Assembly (NCBI GenBank): GCA_041485385.1
Contig: JBGPJM010000088.1
Coordinates: 1-18,090 of the forward strand
From: JBGPJM01 sp041485385
GTDB lineage: Bacteria; Planctomycetota; Phycisphaerae; Phycisphaerales; UBA1924
Length of the DNA stretch: 18,090 nucleotides
Direction of reading: 5' to 3'
Below are positions 1 to 7,109 of this stretch, piece by piece. How positions within the stretch are numbered: position 1 is the first letter of the stretch; every line of letters begins with the position of its first letter. Made by a program: the position numbers and the translations under genes. Under the pieces are notes generated by a model. That model worked only from the letters and a program-made list of their open reading frames with translations, was not told the origin of the DNA and ran no database searches.

Positions 1-312
1 CGCGGCCAAGTTGATGTGGCCCATCCGCTTCCGCCGGACGCGGGAGTGGGTGACCTTGACCCCGCAGCGGTCGCAGATGATGCCCTTGAACTTGGTGCCC
101 TTGTACTTGCCGCAGGCGCACTCGTAGTCGCGTTCGGGGCCGAAGATCCGCTCGCAGAACAGGCCGTCCTTCTCCGGGCGGTAGGTGCGGTAGTTGATGG
201 TCTCGGGCTTCTTGACCTCGCCGTAGGACCACGAACGGATGTCGTTGGGCGACGCCAGGGTGATCTTGACGGCGCCGTAGTCATTAATCCTGTCGAACAC
301 GCTCTCGGCCAT
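1..312 (-). CDS. rpoC: DNA-directed RNA polymerase subunit beta' (N-terminal part)
   Basis: This is the first 104 codons of the beta' subunit, the largest catalytic subunit of RNA polymerase; the rest lies beyond the left edge. The translation contains the family's N-terminal signature SPNDIRSWSYGEVKKPETIN followed by LFCERIFGP. The N-terminal zinc ribbon is complete, with Cys65, Cys67, Cys80 and Cys83 (CxC...CxxC). The start at 312 is supported by GGAG six bases upstream of the ATG. The gene lies downstream of rpoB on the same strand, but a small extra gene (353-631) separates them. A short inverted repeat, AGACG/CGTCT at 323-327 and 345-349, lies just ahead of the ribosome binding site. Identity is certain; nothing can be said about the catalytic core, which is outside the window. 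Confidence 0.97.
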   Translation of the reverse strand, partial: MAESVFDRINDYGAVKITLASPNDIRSWSYGEVKKPETINYRTYRPEKDGLFCERIFGPERDYECACGKYKGTKFKGIICDRCGVKVTHSRVRRKRMGHINLAA

Positions 313-352
313 ATTCAACTCCAGACGAGGCGTGCGCCCCGATCCGTCTCAT

Positions 353-631
353 TCACTGGTGTTTCACTCGGGCGACAAGCTGAGCACGCTCGTCCGCGAG
401 TCGCGCCGCCCGATCCCTGCGTTCCTGCACCCTCTTTGGATCTCGAAAGACGCCGCGAATCCATCCATACCTTGTGGCGTGCGCAACAAATGAACCGAGC
501 GCGCCGGAGATCATGTAGTAGCTGACTGGCCGTAGTTTTTCGCCGAGGGCATATTCGAACAGGAGGTAGACTCCGGCGATGATGATCGTCCCGACCACCA
601 TCGACACCACGCTCTTGAAAATACTCAGCAC
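353..631 (-). CDS. Small two-helix membrane protein inserted between rpoB and rpoC
   Basis: I do not recognise a family. The gene would encode 92 residues. Two hydrophobic stretches, about residues 8-28 and 36-55, suggest two membrane helices. They are followed by a strongly charged, Arg-rich tail (about 62-92) that may be helical and cytoplasmic. I chose the GTG at 631 because AGGAGGA (643-649) lies 11 bases upstream and because this start falls just after the rpoB stop at 652. A longer reading from 727 would overlap the end of rpoB and its extra residues look like a shadow of that gene. The gene ends 40 bp before rpoC, so it should be co-transcribed with the polymerase genes. An Atp synthase I-like or other small membrane protein role is possible but not shown. 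Confidence that it is a real gene is moderate to good; function unknown. Confidence 0.68.
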   Translation of the reverse strand: MLSIFKSVVSMVVGTIIIAGVYLLFEYALGEKLRPVSYYMISGALGSFVAHATRYGWIRGVFRDPKRVQERRDRAARLADERAQLVARVKHQ

Positions 632-651
632 TGTTGCGTTCTTCCTCCTGG

Positions 652-3600
652 CTACAGCAGGCTTCCCCCCTCCAGCCGCTTCTTCTCCAGCGTGATGTTC
701 ATGCCCAGTCCCTTGATCTCGTTGCACAGCACGTCGAAGGCCACCGGCATGCCGGCCTCCAGCGTGTTCGTGCCCTTGACCATGCTCTCGTAGATCTTCG
801 TGCGCCCCTCGACGTCGTCGGACTTCACCGTGAGCAGCTCCTGCAGGATGTAGGCCGCGCCGTACGCCTCCAGCGCCCAGACCTCCATCTCCCCGAACCG
901 CTGGCCGCCCGTGCGGGCCTTGCCGCCCAGGGGCTGCTGAGTGATGAGCGAGTAGGGGCCCGTGGCCCGGGCGTGGATCTTGTCGTCCACCAGGTGATGC
1001 AGCTTCAGCAGGTACATGAACCCCACGGTCGTCTTCTGCGTGAACGGCTCGCCCGTGCGTCCGTCGTGAAGCTGGATCTTCCCGCCGCGGGGCATGCGGG
1101 CCAGCAACTCGCGCGTGGTCGGCCAGGTGCCGGTCTTCTCGTAGTCACCCAGCTTCTTCTCGACGTGCTGGTTGGCCTCCTCGACCGCCCTGTGGCACTC
1201 GTCCTCGGTGGCGCCGTCGAAGACCGGCGTCACAGCCTGGAAGCCCAGCACGTGCGCTGCCCAGCCCAGGTGTGTCTCGAGGATCTGCCCCACGTTCATG
1301 CGGCTGGGGACGCCCAGCGGGTTGAGCAGCACATCCACCGGCGTGCCGTCCTCCATGAACGGCATGTCCTCCTCGGGCACGATGCGGGCGATCACGCCCT
1401 TGTTGCCGTGCCGGCCGGCCATCTTGTCGCCGACCGAAAGCTGCCGCTTCGTCGCCAGGTACACCTTCACCATCTCCAGCACGCCCGAGGGGAGCTCATC
1501 GCCCCTCTTCATGTGCCCGATCTTCCGCTCCTTCTCCTTGCGGTTGGCCTGGATACGCGGCCAGAACTGCCCGTACAGCCTCTCGGCCTTCTCCTTGGCC
1601 TCCTTGGAGCCCTTGATCCACTTGAGATCGAAGTTCTCGATCTGCTCCAGGATGACCTCGGGGATATCACTGGCGCCGACCTTCTGGCGGGTGGAGGGGT
1701 CGACCAGCGGCGTGCCCATCTCATCGTTGACCAGGCCGATCATCTGCTTGAACAGCGTGATCGCCTTGACGTCCATGTCGGCGCCGTACGCGTCGATGTC
1801 GGTTTGCAGCTTCTTCTTCTGATCGGCCGTAAGGTGCATGCGCCGGCTGAACCGGTTGGCCCCGATCACGATCCCCTCGACGCCCGCCGGCACCTCCAGC
1901 GAGTCGTTCTTCACGTCCTCGCCCGCGCGCCCGAAGATGGCGTGCAGCAGCTTCTCCTCGGGCGTCAGCTCGCTCTTGCTCTTGGGCGACACCTTGCCCA
2001 CGAGGATGTCGCCGGGGCCCACGCGTGCCCCCAGGCGGACGATGCCGTTCTCATCGAGGTTCCGCAGCATCTTCTCCGAGACGTTGGGGATGTCGCGGGT
2101 GAACTCCTCGCGCCCCAGCTTGGTCTCGCGGACCTCGACATCAAAGGCGTCGATGTGGATGCTCGTGAAAACGTCGTCCTTGACCAGCCGCTCGTTGATG
2201 ACGATGGCATCCTCGAAGTTGTACCCGTCGAAGGTGTTGAACGCGACGAGCACGTTCTTGCCGATCGACAGCTGCCCCATCTGCGTCGAGGGCCCGTCCG
2301 CGATGATCTGCCCCTTCTCGACCCTCTGCCCCGGCCTCACGACCGGTCGCTGGTTCAGGCACGTGCGCTCGTTAAGCCCCGCGAACTTCCGCAGCACCGA
2401 CTCGTCGGAGTTGTCGATGATGATCCGCTCGGCGTCCACGAACGTGATCGTGCCCGCCGTCTTGGCCTTCACCACCATGCCCGAGTTCATCCCGACGTGG
2501 TGCTCCATGCCGGTGGCGATGATCGGCGGGTCCACCTTGATCAGCGGCACCGCCTGCCGCTGCATGTTCGAACCCATCAGCGCCCGGTTGGCGTCGTCGT
2601 GCTCGAGGAACGGGATCAGCGCCGCCGAGACGCCGACGATCTGCTTGGGCGCGATGTCGATGAACTCGATCTGGTCCGGCGGCACCTCCGCCAGCTCACC
2701 GTCGACGCGGGCCAGGATCACGCCCTTCTTGAGCTTCCCTTCCTTGTCGATCGAGTCCGCCGGCGCCAGCACCGCCTTGATCTCCTCGTCGGCGCGCAGC
2801 TCCACGACCTTCCCGGTCACCTTGCCGTCCTTCACCACGCGGTAAGGCGTGCGCACAAATCCGTACTCATCGATCGAGGCATAGATCCCCAGCGACGAAA
2901 TCAGGCCGATGTTCGTCCCCTCGGGCGTCTCGATCGGGCAGATGCGCCCGTAGTGCGAAATGTGCACGTCGCGCACCTCGAACCCCGCGCGCTTCCGGTT
3001 CAAACCGCCCGGGCCCAGCGCCGACAACCGCCGCTCGTGAATGAGCGACGACAGCGGGTTGGTCTGGTCGACCACCTGCGACAGCTCCGACCGCCCGAAG
3101 AAAAAGTCGATCGCGCTCGAGATGCTCTTCGAGTTCACCAGATCGGCGATCTTCGCCAGCTCGTCCGGATCCTTGACGCTCATCCTCTCCTGCACCGTAC
3201 GCCGCAGCTTCAGGAACCCCTTCCGGAGCTCCTCCACCGCCAACTCGTCCAGCGTCCGCAGCCGCCGGTTCCCCAGGTGGTCGATGTCGTCCACCTGCGC
3301 CACAGGGCGCCCCGTCTTCTGGTCCGGCCGCTTCGACCGCAGGTCCAGGATATACGTCACCACCTTCAGGAAGTCCTCGGCCCGGATGAACATGTGGTCC
3401 TCGGGCACCTCCAGGTTGAACTTCCTGTTGATGCGGAACCGCCCCACTTTCCCCAGCCGGTACCGGTTGTCGTCGTAGAACTTCTCGACGAAGAGCTGCT
3501 TGGCCTTGTCCACCTGCGGCGGGTTCCCCGGCCGGAGTTTGGCGTAGATCTTCAGCAGTGCCTTCTCGTAGTCGCTGTCGGCCTGCTCGTTGAACTGGTC

Positions 3601-4464
3601 CAGCTTCTCCTCCGCCACCGTATTCAGGATCAGCGTATCGGAGGGGTTCTGGATCACCCGGATCTTCTTCAGGCTCGAGTTGAGGATCTTCTCCGCCGCG
3701 TCGCCGATCTGCCGGCCGACGTGCACAAGCTCCTCGCCCGTCTCGGTGTCCACGATCGACGCCGCCGCCCAGAACTCCGGCTTCACCTTCTCCGCCGTGA
3801 TCTCGCTGATCTCGTAGAACAGGCTCAGGATCGCGTCCGTCCCCGAAATCGACTCGTCCAAGCACCGCAGGAACGTCGTCGCCGCGAGCTTCGTCGACTG
3901 GTCGATCCGCATCGCCAGCACGTCCTTCTTCGTCACCTCCAGCTCGATCCACGAGCCGCGCTCGGGGATGATGCGGGCCGAGTGCAGCGGCCGGTCCGCC
4001 TCGGCGGAGACGATCGAGAAGTCCACCCCCGGAGAGCGGTGCAGCTGGCTGACGATCACCCGCTCCGCCCCGTTCACGATGAACTCCCCACCGCCCATCA
4101 TGATCGGGAACTCGCCGAGGTAGATCTCCTCCTCGGCAATGTCCGGGTGCCCCTCGCGGACCAGGCGCACGGCAATGCGGAACGGCATCCCGTACGTCAG
4201 CCTCAGCTCGCGGCACTCGTCCGGCGTGTACCTCGCCTCTTCGAGCGTGTAGTACAGGTAGTCCAGATGCATCGTCCCGTCGTACGACTCGATCGGGAAG
4301 ACCTCGCGCAGCAACGCCTCCAGACCGAGGCTGGTAGTGCGCTCGTCGGGGCCCTTGTGCTTCTGGAGGAACCGGTCGTAGGCGTCTCGCTGGACTCTGG
4401 TCAGATCAGGGACTGGAACACCGTCGCCGCGCTTGGAGAAATCGCGCACCTTCGTCGCTGCCAT
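652..4464 (-). CDS. rpoB: DNA-directed RNA polymerase subunit beta
   Basis: Encodes the 1270-residue beta subunit of RNA polymerase, which with beta' forms the catalytic core. Clear signatures include SALGPGGLNRKRAGFEVRDV, the stretch GRICPIETPEGTNIGL, the lysine-rich KMAGRHGNKGVI and the C-terminal GGQRFGEMEVWALEAYGAAY. The length is close to the shorter bacterial form (Escherichia coli has 1342), so large lineage inserts are absent. The rifampicin-binding region aligns with an offset of exactly 50 from E. coli: Gln463, Asp466, Ser472, His476, Arg479 and Ser481 are the usual sensitive-type residues, while 464-465 are Val-Val instead of Phe-Met. The start at 4464 is chosen over an in-frame ATG at 4509 because AGAGG lies six bases upstream and the protein begins in the usual place. 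It has its own promoter (4573-4601) and lies after an rplL-proximal terminator/attenuator. Confidence 0.98.
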   Translation of the reverse strand: MAATKVRDFSKRGDGVPVPDLTRVQRDAYDRFLQKHKGPDERTTSLGLEALLREVFPIESYDGTMHLDYLYYTLEEARYTPDECRELRLTYGMPFRIAVRLVREGHPDIAEEEIYLGEFPIMMGGGEFIVNGAERVIVSQLHRSPGVDFSIVSAEADRPLHSARIIPERGSWIELEVTKKDVLAMRIDQSTKLAATTFLRCLDESISGTDAILSLFYEISEITAEKVKPEFWAAASIVDTETGEELVHVGRQIGDAAEKILNSSLKKIRVIQNPSDTLILNTVAEEKLDQFNEQADSDYEKALLKIYAKLRPGNPPQVDKAKQLFVEKFYDDNRYRLGKVGRFRINRKFNLEVPEDHMFIRAEDFLKVVTYILDLRSKRPDQKTGRPVAQVDDIDHLGNRRLRTLDELAVEELRKGFLKLRRTVQERMSVKDPDELAKIADLVNSKSISSAIDFFFGRSELSQVVDQTNPLSSLIHERRLSALGPGGLNRKRAGFEVRDVHISHYGRICPIETPEGTNIGLISSLGIYASIDEYGFVRTPYRVVKDGKVTGKVVELRADEEIKAVLAPADSIDKEGKLKKGVILARVDGELAEVPPDQIEFIDIAPKQIVGVSAALIPFLEHDDANRALMGSNMQRQAVPLIKVDPPIIATGMEHHVGMNSGMVVKAKTAGTITFVDAERIIIDNSDESVLRKFAGLNERTCLNQRPVVRPGQRVEKGQIIADGPSTQMGQLSIGKNVLVAFNTFDGYNFEDAIVINERLVKDDVFTSIHIDAFDVEVRETKLGREEFTRDIPNVSEKMLRNLDENGIVRLGARVGPGDILVGKVSPKSKSELTPEEKLLHAIFGRAGEDVKNDSLEVPAGVEGIVIGANRFSRRMHLTADQKKKLQTDIDAYGADMDVKAITLFKQMIGLVNDEMGTPLVDPSTRQKVGASDIPEVILEQIENFDLKWIKGSKEAKEKAERLYGQFWPRIQANRKEKERKIGHMKRGDELPSGVLEMVKVYLATKRQLSVGDKMAGRHGNKGVIARIVPEEDMPFMEDGTPVDVLLNPLGVPSRMNVGQILETHLGWAAHVLGFQAVTPVFDGATEDECHRAVEEANQHVEKKLGDYEKTGTWPTTRELLARMPRGGKIQLHDGRTGEPFTQKTTVGFMYLLKLHHLVDDKIHARATGPYSLITQQPLGGKARTGGQRFGEMEVWALEAYGAAYILQELLTVKSDDVEGRTKIYESMVKGTNTLEAGMPVAFDVLCNEIKGLGMNITLEKKRLEGGSLL

Positions 4465-4572
4465 CGATAACCTCTTGATGGTTCGATCAGCCACGCCAGC
4501 AGGAGTCAACCGCTGACCTGCATCATTTGTGTGAAACCGCCATCCACCGTGCCGCGCCGTGACGAACCCAAC

Positions 4573-4601
4573 AGTGTAGCCCGCCCTTTGCCGCCAAGCA
4601 A
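4573..4601 (-). promoter_or_regulatory. Sigma-70-type promoter for rpoB
   Basis: On the minus strand a -35 box TTGCTT (4596-4601) and a -10 box TACACT (4573-4578) are separated by exactly 17 bp. They lie between the rplL terminator-like hairpin and the rpoB start, giving a leader of about 100 nt. This would let rpoB-rpoC be transcribed independently of the ribosomal protein genes. The boxes and spacing are seen; activity is inferred. Confidence 0.55.
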
Positions 4602-4633
4602 GGTCAATTCACCCCCTCCACGCAGGGGGGGTC

Positions 4634-4666
4634 AAAAAATGGCCTCCCCATGCATGCAGGGAGGCC
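4634..4666 (-). terminator. Intrinsic terminator/attenuator between rplL and rpoB
   Basis: Read on the minus strand, a perfect 8-bp stem GGCCTCCC/GGGAGGCC (4659-4666 and 4641-4648, loop of 10) is followed after one base by six T (4634-4639). This is a textbook intrinsic terminator. It lies 46 bp after the rplL stop inside what is otherwise one operon. In E. coli a partial terminator sits at the same place and lowers rpoBC transcription relative to the ribosomal protein genes, so attenuation is the likely role here. A second, G/C-only inverted repeat (4611-4616 with 4627-4632) follows directly. Confidence 0.8.
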
Positions 4667-4712
4667 CACTGGAATCGTCCAGACCTTGGTTGGAGCCGAC
4701 CGCCCAGGCCTC

Positions 4713-5090
4713 CTAGGCCAGCTCGACCTCGGCGCCCGCGGCCTTCAGCGCGTCCAGCAGCTTGGTCGCGTCCTCCTTCGACAGGCCCTCCTTGATCGTC
4801 TTCGGGGCCCCGTCGACCATGTCCTTGGCCTCCTTCAGACCCAGGCCGGTCGCCTCGCGGACGACCTTGATCACGCCGATCTTCTGCGCCCCGGCCGCCT
4901 TCAGAACGACGTTGAAGCTCGTCTTCTCCTCCACCGCCGCCGCCGCCCCGCCCGCGGCCGGGGCCATCATCACCGCGCCACCTGCCGCGGCCTCGATCCC
5001 GTACGTGTCCTTCATGTACTTGCCCAACTCCACGGCATCCTTCAACGTGAGGCCGGCCAGCTTGTCACCCAGTTCTGCGATTGCGGACAT
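4713..5090 (-). CDS. rplL: 50S ribosomal protein L7/L12
   Basis: Encodes the 125-residue acidic stalk protein L7/L12, which binds L10 as dimers and recruits translation factors to the ribosome. The N-terminal dimerisation part (about 1-33) is followed by an Ala/Gly/Pro hinge (about 34-53) and the conserved C-terminal domain with KTSFNVVLKAAGAQKIGVIK and the GLGLKEAKDMVDGAP stretch typical of the factor-binding face. Length is normal (about 120-130). The ATG at 5090 is preferred to the in-frame upstream ATG at 5141 because AAGGTG lies seven bases before it and the protein then begins like its family. It is the last ribosomal protein gene before the terminator/attenuator and rpoB. Confidence 0.97.
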   Translation of the reverse strand: MSAIAELGDKLAGLTLKDAVELGKYMKDTYGIEAAAGGAVMMAPAAGGAAAAVEEKTSFNVVLKAAGAQKIGVIKVVREATGLGLKEAKDMVDGAPKTIKEGLSKEDATKLLDALKAAGAEVELA

Positions 5091-5120
5091 TGATATCACC
5101 TTTTTGAATCCGTGGCCCGG

Positions 5121-5173
5121 GGAACACCCCGTTCCACGCACGTCTCACCCGAGAGGGGCCGAACCGCTCGGCC
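5121..5173 (-). other. Two short inverted repeats in the rplJ-rplL spacer
   Basis: The 122-bp spacer between rplJ and rplL holds two small hairpins: GGCCGA/TCGGCC at 5157-5162 and 5168-5173, and GGAAC/GTTCC at 5121-5125 and 5131-5135. Neither is followed by a T-run, so they are not terminators. They could affect mRNA processing or the extra translation that L7/L12 needs relative to L10. Only the repeats themselves are seen. Confidence 0.35.
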
Positions 5174-5212
5174 TTTAACCCTGATGGGCCAGTCGGATGC
5201 AAGAGTCAGTCC

Positions 5213-5758
5213 TCACCCCACCTTCTTGATCTCCTCGCCCTTCTCGAGCCGGGTCTCAATCGCCCTGATCAGCCCCGCGACGCCCGACCCCGGCCCCTTG
5301 ATCTGCGCCATGAGGTTCCTCGCCGGGCTCAGCACCAGCGTGACGATCTGCGACAGACCCTCCTCACGCGTCGGGTACTTGCTCAGTTCCTTCAGCCCCT
5401 TGGCCCCCTCGAACACCTGCCCGTCCAGCACCGCCCCCTTCAGCTCCAGCGTCGGGAACTCCTCCAGCAGCTTGACGATCTCCCGCGCGACCTCGACAAC
5501 CGAGTTCCCGCCGTACGCCAGCGCGCTGGAGCCCTTCATCAGCGGCCCCAGGTTCGCCAGCCCCGTCCCCTCGAACGCCTTCCGCGCCAGCGCGTTCTGC
5601 ACCACCGTCACGCGGATGTTCTTCTTGCGAAGCGTCCCGCGGATCTTGTTGGCGTCGTTGGACTTCACGCCGCGGATGCTGATCAGCGTCGCGTCGGTCG
5701 TGTCCTTGATCCGCTCCTTGTAGTCGCGGATGATCATGCTCTTGACTGTCTTGGACAT
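5213..5758 (-). CDS. rplJ: 50S ribosomal protein L10
   Basis: Encodes a 181-residue L10, the base of the ribosomal stalk: the N-terminal domain binds 23S rRNA with L11 and the C-terminal helix carries L7/L12 dimers. The N-terminal part has the family pattern, including VRGVKS-like SIRGVKSNDANKIRGTLRKK and LARKAFEGTGLANLGPLMKG. The C-terminus ends in a long charged helix (RAIETRLEKGEEIKK). The length is slightly above the usual 165-175. The start at 5758 is supported by GGAG six bases upstream. Only 19 bp separate it from rplA, so there is no room for a separate long L10 leader like that of E. coli; any feedback by L10 would have to act elsewhere. It belongs to the rplK-rplA-rplJ-rplL operon. 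Confidence 0.97.
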   Translation of the reverse strand: MSKTVKSMIIRDYKERIKDTTDATLISIRGVKSNDANKIRGTLRKKNIRVTVVQNALARKAFEGTGLANLGPLMKGSSALAYGGNSVVEVAREIVKLLEEFPTLELKGAVLDGQVFEGAKGLKELSKYPTREEGLSQIVTLVLSPARNLMAQIKGPGSGVAGLIRAIETRLEKGEEIKKVG

Positions 5759-5777
5759 GGTGTGTGCTCCGCTCCGC

Positions 5778-6473
5778 TTACTCGGTGACCGCCTGCGCCA
5801 CCTTCACCTGCACGCCCGGCGTCATCGTCCCGCTGATCGAGACCTTCTTGATGTACTGACCTTTCGTGCTCGACGGACGCGTCTTCTCGATCGTCTTGAT
5901 GAAGTAGTCCAGGTTCGCCGCAAGGTCCGCCTCGGCGAAGCTCATCTTCCCGATCACCGCGTGCACGTTCCCGCTCTTGTCGTTGCGGTACTCGACCTTG
6001 CCGGCCGAGTACTCCTTCACCGCCTCCGCCACCTGCGGCGTCACCGTCCCGCTCTTGGGCGACGGCATCAGCCCCTTGGGGCCCAGCGTCTTGCCCAGCT
6101 TCGAGACCACCCGCATCATGTCCGGCGACGCGATCGCCACGTCGAACTCCATCCACCCCGCCTCGATCTTCGCCACCAACTCCTCCCCGCCTGCCTCGAC
6201 CGCCCCCGCCGCCTTGGCCAGTTTCGCCACATCCTCGCGGCAGAAAGCCACCACGCGCTTGCTCTTGCCGATCCCCTTGGGCAGCGCCACCGCCCCGCGG
6301 ATCCCCTGCTCCGCCGCCTTCGGGTCGATCCCCAGGTGGATCACCACGTCCACCGTCTGGTCGAACTTCGGCGCCTTGAACTTCTTCAGCGCCGCCACCG
6401 CCTGCGGCAGCTCCAGCGCCTCCGCCGGGATCAGCGTCTGATTGTGCTTGGTCCGTTTGTTCATCTTGGCCAT
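5778..6473 (-). CDS. rplA: 50S ribosomal protein L1
   Basis: Encodes L1 (231 residues, normal length), the protein of the mobile L1 stalk near the ribosomal E site. In many bacteria it also represses its own L11-L1 mRNA. The family signature GKTLGPKGLMPSPKSGTVT is intact, and the two-domain layout is complete from KHNQTLIPAEAL to the C-terminal VKVAQA. Its ATG at 6473 lies three bases after the rplK stop, and its ribosome binding site GGAGG is inside the rplK coding end, so the two genes are probably translationally coupled. The N-terminus (MAKMNKRTK) has a second ATG at codon 4 that could also serve as start. A candidate target for L1 feedback is the hairpin in the rplK leader (6951-6979). 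Confidence 0.97.
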   Translation of the reverse strand: MAKMNKRTKHNQTLIPAEALELPQAVAALKKFKAPKFDQTVDVVIHLGIDPKAAEQGIRGAVALPKGIGKSKRVVAFCREDVAKLAKAAGAVEAGGEELVAKIEAGWMEFDVAIASPDMMRVVSKLGKTLGPKGLMPSPKSGTVTPQVAEAVKEYSAGKVEYRNDKSGNVHAVIGKMSFAEADLAANLDYFIKTIEKTRPSSTKGQYIKKVSISGTMTPGVQVKVAQAVTE

Positions 6474-6476
6474 GGC

Positions 6477-6908
6477 TCAGCCCTCCACCGTGATGCCGCA
6501 GGAGCGGGCCGTGCCCTCGATGATCCGCATCGCCGCCTCCACCGAGCCGGCGCTCATATCCGCCATCTTCTCCTGCGCGATCTTCTTCACCTGCTCCCTC
6601 GTGATCTTCCCCACCTTGTTCTTGTTGGGCTCCCCCGAGCCCTTCTCCACCTTCGCCGCCTCCTTGATCAGCACCGCCGCCGGCGACGACTTCACCTCGA
6701 ACGTGAACGAGCGGTCGCTGTACACCGTGATGATGCACCCCACCACCCGACCACGAAGATCCTTCGTCGCGGCATTAAACTGCTGGATGAACTGGCCGGG
6801 GTTCACACCCGCGCCGCCCAGGGCCGGGCCCAGCGGCGGCGCCGGCGTCGCCTGGCCGCCGGGGGCCATGATCTTGAGCGTATTGATAATCGCTTTCTTC
6901 TTGGCCAT
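6477..6908 (-). CDS. rplK: 50S ribosomal protein L11
   Basis: Encodes L11 (143 residues, normal length), which binds the GTPase-associated centre of 23S rRNA and is needed for the stringent response on ribosomes. The N-terminal domain has the conserved proline-rich GQATPAPPLGPALGGAGVNP and the C-terminal rRNA-binding domain ends SCGITVEG as usual. The start at 6908 is preferred to the in-frame ATG at 6926 because GGAGGT lies nine bases upstream and the protein begins MAKK, as is normal. It is the first ribosomal gene of the operon. In many bacteria secE and nusG come just upstream; here the upstream gene is an acyltransferase on the same strand, 201 bp away, so a promoter within that gap is expected. 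Confidence 0.97.
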   Translation of the reverse strand: MAKKKAIINTLKIMAPGGQATPAPPLGPALGGAGVNPGQFIQQFNAATKDLRGRVVGCIITVYSDRSFTFEVKSSPAAVLIKEAAKVEKGSGEPNKNKVGKITREQVKKIAQEKMADMSAGSVEAAMRIIEGTARSCGITVEG

Positions 6909-6927
6909 CGCTGCGCTACCTCCCACC

Positions 6928-6979
6928 GGCCGGTTGCCTCCCCCCGGCCAGGGCCGTCGGGCAAGTCGCCCGGAAGCCC
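6928..6979 (-). promoter_or_regulatory. rplK: Structured 5' leader of the rplK operon
   Basis: Two hairpins stand just upstream of the rplK ribosome binding site. The first pairs GGGC with GCCC (6976-6979 and 6951-6954) and, after a symmetric 3x3 internal loop, CGGGC with GCCCG (6968-6972 and 6958-6962) around a 5-nt loop. The second pairs GGCCGG with CCGGCC (6944-6949 and 6928-6933). Neither has a T-run, so they are not terminators. A stem with an internal loop in front of rplK-rplA is where L1 feedback normally acts, so this is a candidate L1 site. I cannot confirm the conserved loop bases of known L1 sites. Confidence 0.45.
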
Positions 6980-7052
6980 ACAGGGGGAGCGGTCTCGGTA
7001 GTCAAAACGGTCTTAGCTGTCCAACCCGCCGCAACGATCGCGAAGGGCCCGA

Positions 7053-7081
7053 ACTGTAGCCGCCGCGCCCCCCTCCGGCCA
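7053..7081 (-). promoter_or_regulatory. Possible promoter of the rplK operon
   Basis: A -10-like TACAGT (7053-7058) is preceded, 17 bp upstream on the minus strand, by a poor -35, TGGCCG (7076-7081). The -10 and its preceding GGC resemble the rpoB promoter (GGCTACACT). Transcription from here would give a leader of about 140 nt that includes the two hairpins. The -35 match is weak, so this is only a candidate. Confidence 0.25.
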
Positions 7082-7082
7082 C

Positions 7083-7097
7083 TGCCGCTCAGCGGCA
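7083..7097. repeat. 15-bp palindrome downstream of the acyltransferase gene
   Basis: TGCCGCT-C-AGCGGCA is a perfect 7-bp inverted repeat with a one-base centre, starting 13 bp after the acyltransferase stop and adjoining the possible rplK promoter. On the minus strand a T-run precedes rather than follows it, so it is not an intrinsic terminator. It may be an operator-like site or a 3'-end stabilising stem. Confidence 0.4.
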
Positions 7098-7109
7098 AAA
7101 GCGCCGAGT

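Noticed and set aside
632..727. Longer N-terminus for the small membrane protein, starting inside rpoB
   Set aside because: The extra 32 residues overlap the rpoB C-terminus, are low in hydrophobic residues, and a strong Shine-Dalgarno supports the GTG at 631.
634..4470. A plus-strand open frame of 1278 codons opposite rpoB
   Set aside because: It is the antisense shadow of a highly conserved rpoB in a GC-rich genome; the translation is Leu/Arg/His/Asp-rich with no domain.
7083..7097. Terminator for the acyltransferase operon
   Set aside because: On the transcribed strand the T-run comes before the hairpin, not after it.
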